Assembly (NCBI GenBank): GCA_016718155.1
Contig: JADKEH010000044.1
Coordinates: 1 to 64,000, forward strand
From: Candidatus Rhodoferax randersensis
GTDB taxonomy: Bacteria > Pseudomonadota > Gammaproteobacteria > Burkholderiales > Burkholderiaceae_C
Reading direction: 5' to 3'
DNA: 64,000 nucleotides
The notes below the pieces were generated by a model. That model had not been told where the DNA came from, searched no databases, and saw nothing but the letters and a program-made list of their open reading frames with translations. This document shows positions 1 through 9,260 of the stretch, in pieces. A program made the position numbers and the translations under genes. Numbering within the stretch: position 1 is the stretch's first letter; every line of letters begins with the position of its first letter.

Positions 1-3000
1 GAATCTGGCGCGCCATCTCGACCACGATGTAGTCGGCCTCCATCAGCCCGTTCTGCAAGTCCTCGCCAAAGCGACTCAGACCCTGCATGCAAGCGGGGCA
101 GGAGGTCAGCATTTTGATGTTTTCCTTGGCACCGACCAAGCCGCCATCCCGCAAAGCGGCCTCGCCTTTGCGGATTTCCTCTTCCTTGCGAAAACGCACC
201 TGGGTGGAAATGTCCGGTCGGTTCAGCGCCAGCGTGCCCGATTCTCCGCAACAGCGCGCCGACTGCACCACGTTGTCGCCAAGCAAGGCCTTGACAGTCT
301 TCAAGGGATCTTGCAGCTTCATCGGGCTGTGACAGGGGTCATGGAACAGGAAGGCACCAGCGTTTTGCAGGGTGATGCCCTTCTCCAGCAGGTACTCATG
401 GATGTCGATGATGCGGCTGCCGGGGAAGATTTCCTCAAACTTGTAGCCCTGCAGTTGGTCGTAACAGGTGCCGCAGCTCACCACCACGGTCTTGATGTCC
501 AGGTAGTTCAGCGTGTTGGCCACGCGGTGGAACAGCACCCGGTTGTCGGTGATCATCTTCTCGGCCTTGTCGAACTGACCCGAGCCGCGCTGCGGGTAGC
601 CGCAGCACAGGTAGCCCGGCGGCAAAACGGTCTGCACACCGGCATGCCACAACATGGCTTGCGTGGCCAACCCGACCTGGCTGAACAAGCGTTCCGAGCC
701 GCAGCCCGGGAAATAAAACACCGCCTCGGTCTCCGCATTGGTGGACTGCGGGTCGCGAATGATGGGCACGTAATTCTTGTCCTCGATGTCCAGCAAGGCG
801 CGCGCGGTCCGCTTGGGCAAGCCACCGGGCAGCTTCTTGTTGACAAAGTGGATCACCTGCTCCTTGATCGGCGCGGTGCCCACGGTGGCCGGCGGCTTGG
901 CGGTCTGGCGGCGCGACACCAGCTTGAGCAAATCGTGCGCGATGCGCTGCGAGCGCATCGCCAGGTTGACCATGATCGAGCGCGCGGTGCGGATGGTCTG
1001 CGGGTTGGTGGCGTTGAGCAGGAACATCGCCGCCGCGCCGGCCGGGCGAAAGCTCTTCTTGCCCATCTTGCGCAACAGGTTGCGCATGTTCATGGTGACA
1101 TCGCCAAAGTCGATCTTGACCGGACAAGGCGACAGGCACTTGTGGCACACCGTGCAGTGGTCCGCCACGTCCTCGAATTCCTGCCAATGCTTGATGCTCA
1201 CGCCCCGGCGCGTCTGCTCCTCGTACAGGAAGGCTTCCACCAACAGCGAGGTCGCCAAAATCTTGTTGCGCGGGCTGTACAGCAGGTTGGCGCGCGGCAC
1301 ATGGGTGGCGCACACCGGCTTGCACTTGCCGCAGCGCAGGCAGTCTTTCACGCTGTCGGCAATGGCGCCAATGTCGCTTTGCTGCATGATCAGCGACTCG
1401 TGGCCCATCAGGCCGAAGCTGGGGGTGTAGGCGTTGGTGAGATCGGCGTACACCAATGGATTGCCGCGCTGCGCTCGCAATGACGACATTGCCCCGTCAT
1501 CGCGAGGTCGAAGGCCGTGGCGATCCATGGTGTCGGGCGGCAACGGTGGATTGCCGCGCTGCGCTCGCAATGACGAAACTTCAACGCCCGGGCCGGCTGA
1601 CCCGGCCGTGACATCGGAATTGCGCAGCAACTTGCCCTTGTTGAATCGCCCCTCTGGGTCCACCCTGGCCTTGTAGTCGGTGAATGGCTGCAATTCGGCG
1701 TCGGTCAGGAACTCGAGCTTGGTGATGCCGATGCCGTGCTCGCCCGAGATCACGCCGTCCAGTGAGCGCGCCAGCGCCATGATGCGTTTGACCGCGCCAT
1801 GGGCCGCTTGCAGCATGTCGTAGTCGTCGCTGTTGACGGGGATGTTGGTGTGCACATTGCCATCACCCGCGTGCATGTGCAGCGCCACCCAGACCCTGCC
1901 CTTGAGCACGCGCTGGTGAATGGCCGTGCATTCCTTGAGCACTGGCTCGAACGCGCTGCCGGCAAAAATGTTCTGCAAGGGCGTGCGCAGCTGCGCCTTC
2001 CAGCTCGCGCGCAAAGTATGGTCCTGCAATTTGGCAAACAGGGGGTCCACGTTGCCGAGCCAGCCCTGCCACAAATCACGCACCTCGGCGATCAGGCCCA
2101 GCGCCTGCGCCACGCGGTCTTCCAACAGCTCGGCACTCGGGATGTCGTTGGCGTCGTCCTGCTTGCCCAGGGGCAGGCTGCCGTCGGCAAAAAACTCCTG
2201 CAGCGCGTCGCACAAGGCCAGCTTGTTCTTCAGGCTCAACTCGATGTTGATGCGCTCAATGCCGTCGGTGTACTCGGCCATGCGGTGGAGCGGAATCACC
2301 ACGTCTTCGTTGATCTTGAAGGCGTTGGTGTGGCGCGAAATGGCGGCCGTGCGCTTGCGGTCCAGCCAGAACTTCTTGCGCGCCTCGGGGCTGATGGCGA
2401 CAAAGCCTTCGCCGCTGCGCGAATTGGCAATGCGCACCACCTCGGAGGTGGCCCGCGCCACGGCATCCGCGTCGTCGCCGGCAATGTCGCCAAACAGCAC
2501 CATTTTTGGCACGGCGTTGGAGGCGGCCCCTTTGGCGTGCGCGCCGCGCTTGCTCTTGGTGGCGTAACCCACGGCCCTTAGGTAGCGGTCGTCCAGATGC
2601 TCCAGCCCCGCCAGCACCACGCCGCTGCGCTTTTGCTCGGCAGCCATGAAGTCGATGATTTCCACAATGCTGGGCACCGCGTCGCGGGCGTTGCCGAAGA
2701 ACTCCAGACACACGGTGCGGGTGTGCGCGGGCATGCGGTGCACCACCCAGCGCGCGCTGGTGATCAGGCCGTCACAGCCCTCTTTCTGGATGCCCGGCAG
2801 GCCGCTCAGGAACTTGTCGGTCACGTCCTTGCCCAGGCCCTCCTTGCGAAAGGACGCGCCGGGAATATCAAGACGCTCGGTGCGCAGCGCCGTCTTGCCG
2901 TCGGCCTTGAAATACTTCAGCTCGAAGCTGGCCAGTTCGGCCTCATGAATCTTGCCCAGGTTGTGGTTCAGCCGGGTCACCTCCAGCCACTCAGCCTGCG

Positions 3001-3982
3001 GTGTCACCATGCGCCAGCTCGCCAGGTTGTCCAGCGCCGTGCCCCACAGCACGGCTTTCTTGCCGCCTGCGTTCATGGCGATGTTGCCGCCAATGCAGGA
3101 GGCTTCGGCCGAGGTGGGGTCCACCGCAAATACGAAGCCCGCGCGCTCGGCAGCATCGGCCACGCGTTGGGTCACCACGCCGGCTTCGGTCCAGACCGTG
3201 CCCACGGGGTCGCAGAGGCCCGGCAGGGTCAGCATTTCCACCTCGGTCATGGCCTCCAATTTCTCGGTGTTGATGACCGCGCTGTTCCAGATCAGTGGCA
3301 CCGCGCCGCCGGTGTAGCCGGTACCGCCGCCGCGCGCAATGATGGTCAGGCCCAGCTCGATGCAGCCCTTGACCAGCCCGGCCATCTCGGCCTCGCTGTC
3401 GGGGGTCAGCACCACAAATGGGTACTCGACCCGCCAGTCGGTGGCGTCGGTCACGTGCGAGACGCGGCTCAGGCTGTCAAACTTGATGTTGTCCCGGGCG
3501 GTCAAACGGCCCAAAACGCGTTGGGTTTTGCGCCGCAGGTCGGCGACTTCGCCAAACATGGCATCAAACGCGTGCACCGCCTGGGCGGCGGCCACCAGCA
3601 ACTGGCCCACCAGGGCATCGCGCTCGGGGTCGCTCTGTGGCGTGCGGCGCTTCTCCACCTCACCCAGGCGGTGCTGCAGGGCTTCTACCAACAGGCGCCG
3701 GCGCTTGGGGTTGTCGAGCAAGTCGTCCTGCAAATAGGGGTTGCGCTGCACCACCCAGATGTCGCCCAGCACCTCGTACAGCATGCGCGCCGAGCGGCCG
3801 GTGCGGCGCTCTTCGCGCAGACTGTTGAGCAGGCCCCAGGCCGGTGCGCCCAGCAGGCGAATGACGATTTCGCGGTCCGAGAACGAGGTGTAGTTGTAGG
3901 GAATCTCGCGGATGCGCTCATGCAGGTGCGGCGCATGCAGGGCGGCGGGCGAGAACGGAAGAATCGGTGTGGGAGCGTTCAT
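1..3982 (-). CDS. FAD-linked oxidase / Fe-S (CCG-domain) fusion protein, DUF3683 type, C-terminus beyond the left edge
   Basis: The reading frame is open from the ATG at 3982 to the window edge, giving at least 1327 residues. In order it shows an N-terminal DUF3683-like region (starts MNAPTPILPF), a FAD-binding type 4 domain (ARGGGTGYTGGA; PTSAEASCIGGNIAMNAGG), a FAD-oxidase C-terminal domain (SGEHGIGITKLEFL), two 4Fe-4S motifs (CLRCGKCKPVC and CTVCHKCLSPC) and paired CCG modules (CCGYPQRGSG, SCGTCYDQL, HDPCHSPM, CCGESGTLALN). This is the D-lactate/glycolate dehydrogenase-like architecture, fusing the flavin and heterodisulfide-reductase-like halves; the substrate is not known from sequence. 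The linker between the halves carries about 40 residues encoded by a repeat element (1457-1576). The product probably passes electrons from a 2-hydroxy acid to a membrane acceptor (inference). Confidence 0.88.
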   Translation of the reverse strand, partial: MNAPTPILPFSPAALHAPHLHERIREIPYNYTSFSDREIVIRLLGAPAWGLLNSLREERRTGRSARMLYEVLGDIWVVQRNPYLQDDLLDNPKRRRLLVEALQHRLGEVEKRRTPQSDPERDALVGQLLVAAAQAVHAFDAMFGEVADLRRKTQRVLGRLTARDNIKFDSLSRVSHVTDATDWRVEYPFVVLTPDSEAEMAGLVKGCIELGLTIIARGGGTGYTGGAVPLIWNSAVINTEKLEAMTEVEMLTLPGLCDPVGTVWTEAGVVTQRVADAAERAGFVFAVDPTSAEASCIGGNIAMNAGGKKAVLWGTALDNLASWRMVTPQAEWLEVTRLNHNLGKIHEAELASFELKYFKADGKTALRTERLDIPGASFRKEGLGKDVTDKFLSGLPGIQKEGCDGLITSARWVVHRMPAHTRTVCLEFFGNARDAVPSIVEIIDFMAAEQKRSGVVLAGLEHLDDRYLRAVGYATKSKRGAHAKGAASNAVPKMVLFGDIAGDDADAVARATSEVVRIANSRSGEGFVAISPEARKKFWLDRKRTAAISRHTNAFKINEDVVIPLHRMAEYTDGIERINIELSLKNKLALCDALQEFFADGSLPLGKQDDANDIPSAELLEDRVAQALGLIAEVRDLWQGWLGNVDPLFAKLQDHTLRASWKAQLRTPLQNIFAGSAFEPVLKECTAIHQRVLKGRVWVALHMHAGDGNVHTNIPVNSDDYDMLQAAHGAVKRIMALARSLDGVISGEHGIGITKLEFLTDAELQPFTDYKARVDPEGRFNKGKLLRNSDVTAGSAGPGVEVSSLRAQRGNPPLPPDTMDRHGLRPRDDGAMSSLRAQRGNPLVYADLTNAYTPSFGLMGHESLIMQQSDIGAIADSVKDCLRCGKCKPVCATHVPRANLLYSPRNKILATSLLVEAFLYEEQTRRGVSIKHWQEFEDVADHCTVCHKCLSPCPVKIDFGDVTMNMRNLLRKMGKKSFRPAGAAAMFLLNATNPQTIRTARSIMVNLAMRSQRIAHDLLKLVSRRQTAKPPATVGTAPIKEQVIHFVNKKLPGGLPKRTARALLDIEDKNYVPIIRDPQSTNAETEAVFYFPGCGSERLFSQVGLATQAMLWHAGVQTVLPPGYLCCGYPQRGSGQFDKAEKMITDNRVLFHRVANTLNYLDIKTVVVSCGTCYDQLQGYKFEEIFPGSRIIDIHEYLLEKGITLQNAGAFLFHDPCHSPMKLQDPLKTVKALLGDNVVQSARCCGESGTLALNRPDISTQVRFRKEEEIRKGEAALRDGGLVGAKENIKMLTSCPACMQGLSRFGEDLQNGLMEADYIVVEMARQI
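1457..1576. repeat. Dispersed palindromic repeat inserted in frame inside the FAD/Fe-S gene
   Basis: Two identical 30-bp direct copies lie at 1457-1486 and 1547-1576. Between them, about 1496-1532, is a diverged inverted copy (cgtcatcgcgagg ... cgatccatgg). Together they form a roughly 120-bp element, exactly 40 codons, so the host frame stays open. In the host frame both copies read SSLRAQRGNP; in another minus frame they read CERSAAIH. These short peptides are familiar as mistranslated dispersed repeats in many proteobacterial genomes. No CRISPR-like regular spacing or further unit is present. Confidence 0.8.
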
Positions 3983-4268
3983 CGGGTTCGGAAGTGACAG
4001 GCCAGCACGTGCCACAGGGGCGCAACCCGGCTGGCTGGAGATATTACCGCAGTGCAGCATTCACCCGTCGTCCTGAGGGAAACCCGGATGGGTTTGGACT
4101 AGAAACACGTGTCTAATTGCCCTGGCTCCAGTGGCGTCACCAATCTGACGCGCCACTGTCATATTCGACCGCTACGCTAGACCCTTTTCGCATTGTTGAA
4201 CAGCCAACATCCGACAATCCGCTGAGGACAGAGCTGAAGGTCTGTCCCGCAAAGTATCAGGAGAACCC
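3983..4268 (+). promoter_or_regulatory. ugp upstream region: possible Pho box, palindrome and 5' leader hairpin
   Basis: This 286-bp gap separates divergent genes. Three heptamers spaced 11 bp apart, GCGTCAC (4134-4140), CTGACGC (4145-4151) and CTGTCAT (4156-4162), resemble PhoB half-sites; only the last matches the enterobacterial consensus fully. A weak -10 candidate, TACGCT, begins 10 bp later at 4172. The same stretch can also be read as an imperfect palindrome (GTGGCG-TCA ... TGA-CGCGCCAC). A perfect 7-bp inverted repeat (4226-4232 with 4241-4247) would form a leader hairpin. The ugpB ribosome-binding site AGGAG lies at 4259-4263. PhoB control of ugp is known in enterobacteria; here it is inference. 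Confidence 0.4.
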
Positions 4269-5573
4269 ATGAAACTGCAACTTACCGCCCTCGCCTTGGC
4301 TACGGCGCTGTCCATCCCGGCGCAGGCCCAAACCGAAATCCAGTGGTGGCACTCCATGACCGGCGGCCTCAACGACTGGGTGCTCGATTTGGCAAACGGT
4401 TTCAACAGTAGCCAGAAAGAGTACAAGATTGTGCCCACCTACAAGGGCACGTACGACGAAACCATGCCAGCGGCCGTCGCCGCCTTCCGCGCTGGAAATG
4501 CCCCGCACATTCTGCAAGTGTTCGAGGTCGGTACCGCCACCATGATGGCTGCCAAAGGTGCCGTGGTGCCGGTTGGCAAGGTGCTTGCCGACGCCGGCTA
4601 CAAGTTCGATCCCAAGGCCTATATTCCTGCCGTCGTAGGGTACTACACGGCCCCCAATGGCCAGATGTTGAGCTTTCCGCTCAACAGCTCGACGACGGTC
4701 TTCAACTACAACAAGGACCTGTTCCGCAAGGCGGGCCTGGACCCGAACAAACCACCCGCAACCTGGCCCGAGGTGGTGCTGGCCGCGGCCAAGCTAAAGG
4801 CCTCCGGCGTGAGCTGTCCGTTTACCACCAGCTGGCAGGGCTGGACCCAGCTTGAGAGCTTCTCTACCTGGCACAACACCCTTTTCGCGACACAAAACAA
4901 CGGCTTTGGCGGCACCAGCGCGCGTCTGGTCGTGAACAGCCCCTTGCACGTTCGCCACATTGAAAATCTGTCCAACATGGCCAAGCAAGGGCTGTTTGTC
5001 TACCGTGGCCGCGGCAACAAGGCCGATGCGCCCTTCTATTCAGGCGAATGCGCCATGGCGACGGCATCCTCATCCACCTACGCCAGCATCAAGAAGAACG
5101 CCAAGTTTGATTTTGGAATTGCCCCGCTCCCGTATTACCCTGACGTCGCTGGCGCACCTCAGAACACCGTCATTGGAGGCGCCTCGCTGTGGGTCATGGG
5201 CGGCAAGAAACCGGCGGAGTACAAAGGCGTGGCGGAGTTCTTCCACTACCTGACGAATGCCGAAATCCAGGCCAAGAGCCATCAGAGCACCGGTTACCTG
5301 CCGATCACGCTGGCCTCCTTTGCGCTCACCGAGAAGTCAGGCTTCTACAAGCAGAACCCCGGCACGGACGTGGCCGTCAACCAGATGATCCGAAAGACCA
5401 CCGACAAGTCGCGTGGCATCCGCCTGGGCAACTTCGTGCAAGTGCGCGCGGTCGAGGACGAAGAACTCGAACAGGTCTGGGCCGGCAAGAAGTCGGCCAA
5501 AGAAGCGCTTGACAGCATCGTCAGCCGGGGCAACGAGTTGTTGGAGCGGTTCGAGAAGGCGAACACTCGCTAG
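4269..5573 (+). CDS. ugpB: sn-Glycerol-3-phosphate ABC transporter, periplasmic binding protein
   Basis: The 434-residue protein begins with a signal peptide (MKLQLTALALATALSIPAQAQ) and continues as a family 1 extracellular solute-binding protein with the UgpB hallmark IQWWHSMTGGLNDWV just after the cleavage site. Length matches UgpB. It captures glycerol-3-phosphate (and probably glycerophosphodiesters) in the periplasm and delivers it to UgpA/UgpE. It is the first gene of a complete ugpBAECQ operon, with AGGAG 5 bases before the ATG. An intercistronic hairpin follows, as is common after binding-protein genes made in excess of the membrane subunits. Confidence 0.95.
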   Translation: MKLQLTALALATALSIPAQAQTEIQWWHSMTGGLNDWVLDLANGFNSSQKEYKIVPTYKGTYDETMPAAVAAFRAGNAPHILQVFEVGTATMMAAKGAVVPVGKVLADAGYKFDPKAYIPAVVGYYTAPNGQMLSFPLNSSTTVFNYNKDLFRKAGLDPNKPPATWPEVVLAAAKLKASGVSCPFTTSWQGWTQLESFSTWHNTLFATQNNGFGGTSARLVVNSPLHVRHIENLSNMAKQGLFVYRGRGNKADAPFYSGECAMATASSSTYASIKKNAKFDFGIAPLPYYPDVAGAPQNTVIGGASLWVMGGKKPAEYKGVAEFFHYLTNAEIQAKSHQSTGYLPITLASFALTEKSGFYKQNPGTDVAVNQMIRKTTDKSRGIRLGNFVQVRAVEDEELEQVWAGKKSAKEALDSIVSRGNELLERFEKANTR

Positions 5574-5655
5574 TCGGAGTGCGCGGCGCGGGCCAGGCCC
5601 GCGTCCCGCTCTCGACCCCCAACGCCTGGTTGTGCGGGCCTGACCAAATCCGACT
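5572..5655 (+). promoter_or_regulatory. Nested intercistronic RNA hairpins between ugpB and ugpA
   Basis: A GC-only inverted repeat (CGCGGGCC, one base, GGCCCGCG) occupies 5587-5603. An outer 7-bp pair, AGTCGGA (5572-5578) with TCCGACT (5649-5655), encloses the whole gap and includes part of the ugpB stop codon. No T-run follows, so it is not a classical terminator. It could protect the 3' end of ugpB mRNA or limit ugpA translation, giving the usual excess of binding protein (inference). Confidence 0.5.
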
Positions 5656-5663
5656 GAACCTCC

Positions 5664-6551
5664 GTGGCTTCTGAAAAACGCGTCGTCTTTCAATCTACAT
5701 GGTTGCCATGGGTGCTGCTCGCGCCACAGGTGACTGTCATTGCCGTCTTCTTCTTCTGGCCAGCTGCGCAGGCCTTGCTGCAGTCGTTTCAACAGTCCGA
5801 TGCGTTTGGTCTAAGTACGGAATGGGTCGGCCTGCAGAACTTCACCAATTTGATCAAGGACGATACCTACCTTGCCTCGTTCAGGATCACAGCGGTGTTC
5901 TCGGTGCTGGTGGCCGGGCTTGGCATTGGCATTTCGCTGCTGCTGGCGATCTTTGCCGACCGCGTTGTCAAAGGCGCGCTGGTCTACCGTACCTTGCTGA
6001 TCTGGCCCTACGCCGTGGCACCTGCCGTGGCAGGCGTATTGTGGCTATTCATGTTCGCGCCGTCGATAGGCATCGTGTCGTATGCACTACGAGGCTTGGG
6101 GCTAGACTGGAATCACCTGCTCAACGGAACGCACGCGATGACCCTGATCGTTATCGCGGCGGTCTGGAAGCAGATCTCCTACAACTTCCTGTTCTTTCTG
6201 GCTGGGCTGCAAAGCATTCCGAGATCTCTCATCGAAGCCGCCGCCATCGACGGCGCCCGGCCATGGCGTCGCTTCTGGACGATCCAGTTTCCGCTGCTCT
6301 CACCCACCACTTTCTTCCTGTTCGTGATCAATGTCGTGTACGCCTTCTTCGACACGTTTGCCATTGTCGATGCAGCCACCGAGGGAGGCCCCGGCAGGGA
6401 GACCGCGATCCTGGTCTACAAGGTCTACTACGATGGCTTCAAGGCACTCGATCTGGGCGGCTCGGCCGCGCAATCCGTGGTGCTGATGGTGATCGTGATT
6501 GCGCTAACCATCGTCCAGTTCCGGTTCGTCGAGAAGAAGGTGCAGTACTGA
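5664..6551 (+). CDS. ugpA: sn-Glycerol-3-phosphate ABC transporter, permease UgpA
   Basis: The 295-residue inner-membrane protein has about six transmembrane segments and the binding-protein-dependent permease EAA loop (EAAAIDGARPWRRFWTIQFP, about residues 191-210), which docks on the ATPase UgpC. Length is typical of UgpA. The start is a GTG; the bases just upstream (gaacctcc) contain no Shine-Dalgarno sequence and look more like its complement, so translation may depend on coupling or on the hairpin upstream. It pairs with UgpE, whose ATG follows the UgpA stop by one base. Confidence 0.93.
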   Translation: MASEKRVVFQSTWLPWVLLAPQVTVIAVFFFWPAAQALLQSFQQSDAFGLSTEWVGLQNFTNLIKDDTYLASFRITAVFSVLVAGLGIGISLLLAIFADRVVKGALVYRTLLIWPYAVAPAVAGVLWLFMFAPSIGIVSYALRGLGLDWNHLLNGTHAMTLIVIAAVWKQISYNFLFFLAGLQSIPRSLIEAAAIDGARPWRRFWTIQFPLLSPTTFFLFVINVVYAFFDTFAIVDAATEGGPGRETAILVYKVYYDGFKALDLGGSAAQSVVLMVIVIALTIVQFRFVEKKVQY

Positions 6552-6552
6552 G

Positions 6553-7404
6553 ATGGTTGAACGCAATCCGATTCTGCGGGTTCTCTCACACCTCGTGCTG
6601 GTCGCGGGTGTGCTGGTGGTCGCATTTCCGCTCTACGTGACCTTTGTCGCGTCAACACAAACCGCGGCCGAGATCCTGCAGGCACCCATGTCCATGCTGC
6701 CGGGAAAACATCTGGTGGAAAACTACACCGCCGCGTTGCAGGGCACCGGCATGGGTGCCGCCTCGAATGCCCCGGTCGGACGCATGATGATGGTCAGCCT
6801 GATCACGGCGCTGGTGATCGCCATTGGCAAGATCGCGATCTCGCTTCTGTCGGCTTTTGCAATCGTCTACTTTCGTTTTCCGTTGCGCATGTTCTTCTTC
6901 TGGGCTATCTTTGTGACATTGATGCTGCCAGTCGAAGTGCGCATTGGGCCTACCTACAAGGTCGTGTCCGATCTCGGCATGCTCAACAGCTACGCCGGGC
7001 TGACCATTCCGCTGATTGCCTCGGCCACGGCCACCTTCCTGTTCCGGCAGTTCTTCCTGACGGTGCCCGACGAACTGGTGGAGGCCGCGCGCATCGACGG
7101 TGCCGGGCCGATGCGTTTCTTCTTCGACATCCTGATTCCGCTGTCGAAGACCAGCATCGCCGCGCTGTTTGTGATCCAGTTCATTTACGGCTGGAATCAA
7201 TACCTATGGCCCTTGCTGGTGACAACGAACGAGACCATGTACCCGGTGGTGATCGGCATCAAGCGCATGATCAGCGGCGGCGACGCCGCGACCGACTGGA
7301 ACATTGTCATGGCCACCGCCGTGCTGGCCATGATACCGCCCGCACTGGTGGTGATGCTGATGCAGCGCTGGTTCGTCAAGGGCCTGGTGGACACTGAAAA
7401 GTAA
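6553..7404 (+). CDS. ugpE: sn-Glycerol-3-phosphate ABC transporter, permease UgpE
   Basis: The 283-residue permease has a first membrane segment at about residues 10-33, several further hydrophobic helices and an EAA loop (EAARIDGAGPMRFFFDILIP, about 177-196). It forms the heterodimeric channel with UgpA. The ATG lies one base after the ugpA stop, so translation is probably coupled. Length and order (B-A-E-C) match the canonical ugp operon. Confidence 0.94.
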   Translation: MVERNPILRVLSHLVLVAGVLVVAFPLYVTFVASTQTAAEILQAPMSMLPGKHLVENYTAALQGTGMGAASNAPVGRMMMVSLITALVIAIGKIAISLLSAFAIVYFRFPLRMFFFWAIFVTLMLPVEVRIGPTYKVVSDLGMLNSYAGLTIPLIASATATFLFRQFFLTVPDELVEAARIDGAGPMRFFFDILIPLSKTSIAALFVIQFIYGWNQYLWPLLVTTNETMYPVVIGIKRMISGGDAATDWNIVMATAVLAMIPPALVVMLMQRWFVKGLVDTEK

Positions 7405-7412
7405 GCAACAAC

Positions 7413-8437
<1,025 letters not shown>

Positions 8438-8438
<1 letters not shown>

Positions 8439-9214
8439 TGCCCGTGGTCAGCGTCGACAACTGGCCCTACCCGCATTGGGTCGCGCACCGCGGCGCGGGC
8501 AAGCTGGCGCCGGAAAATACCCTGGCGGCGTTTCGCCTCGGCGCCGCGCATGGTTACCGCATGTTCGAATGCGATGTCAAACTGAGCGCCGACGGTGTGC
8601 CCTTTCTGCTGCACGACGATACCCTGCAGCGCACCACCAATGCGCGCCAGCAATTGGGCGCCGGCAACAGCGCAGTGGCCGGCGACCACCCCTGGAGCGA
8701 ACTGGCCCAACTCGACGCCGGCAGTTGGCATTCGCGCGCCTTCGCTGGCGAGCCGCTGCCCAGCTTGCAAGCCATCGCCAGCTATTGCCTGGCCAATGGC
8801 TTCTTCCTGAACATCGAGATCAAGCCGACGCCGCTCACCGAGGCCCACACGGGCGAGGTCGTCGCGCAGCACGCGCAACGCCTGTGGCAGCAGGCCAAAA
8901 CGCCGCCGCTGTTGACATCTTTCAAGCCAGACGCTCTGCGCGGCGCGATGCAAGCCGCGCCCGAGCTACCGCGCGGGCTGCTGCTCGACACGCTGTGGAC
9001 CGGCTGGCTGGAGACGGCCCTCTCGCTGGGCTGTGTAGCGGTGGTCTGCAACCACGCCTTGTGGGACACCTCCAGCGTGACGCAAGCCACCAGCGCCGGT
9101 TTTCGCACCCTGAGCTACACCGTCAACGACGAGTGGGCGGCCCAGCGACTGATCAACTTGGGCACCGACGGCATCATCACCGACCGGGTGGACCTGTTCA
9201 CGCCTTTGCTATGA
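8438..9214 (+). CDS. ugpQ: Glycerophosphodiester phosphodiesterase
   Basis: The 258-residue GDPD-family enzyme has the catalytic HRGAGKLAPENT motif (17-28), metal ligands E44 and D46 (FECDVKLS) and the second histidine in LLHDDTL (H59). No signal peptide is seen, so it is cytoplasmic. It hydrolyses imported glycerophosphodiesters to glycerol-3-phosphate and an alcohol. It overlaps ugpC and closes the operon. A late TATGAT hexamer at 9210-9215 could be a -10 element for the next gene but has no good -35. Confidence 0.93.
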
Positions 9215-9260
9215 TTTTGGCCCCATTCACTCTCTTTCCCTCGTGAGAGGATTGATCATC

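Noticed and set aside
311..1483. Long plus-strand open frame (390 codons) opposite the FAD/Fe-S gene
   Set aside because: It is antisense to a clear minus-strand gene with domain motifs, and its composition (Val/Ala/His/Gln-rich) is that of a shadow frame in high-GC DNA. The same holds for the plus frame 2597-3997.
1408..1614. Small minus frame reading CERSAAIH twice; possible CRISPR or small gene
   Set aside because: It is the dispersed repeat read in another frame. Only two direct copies exist with one inverted copy between, so it is not a CRISPR array.
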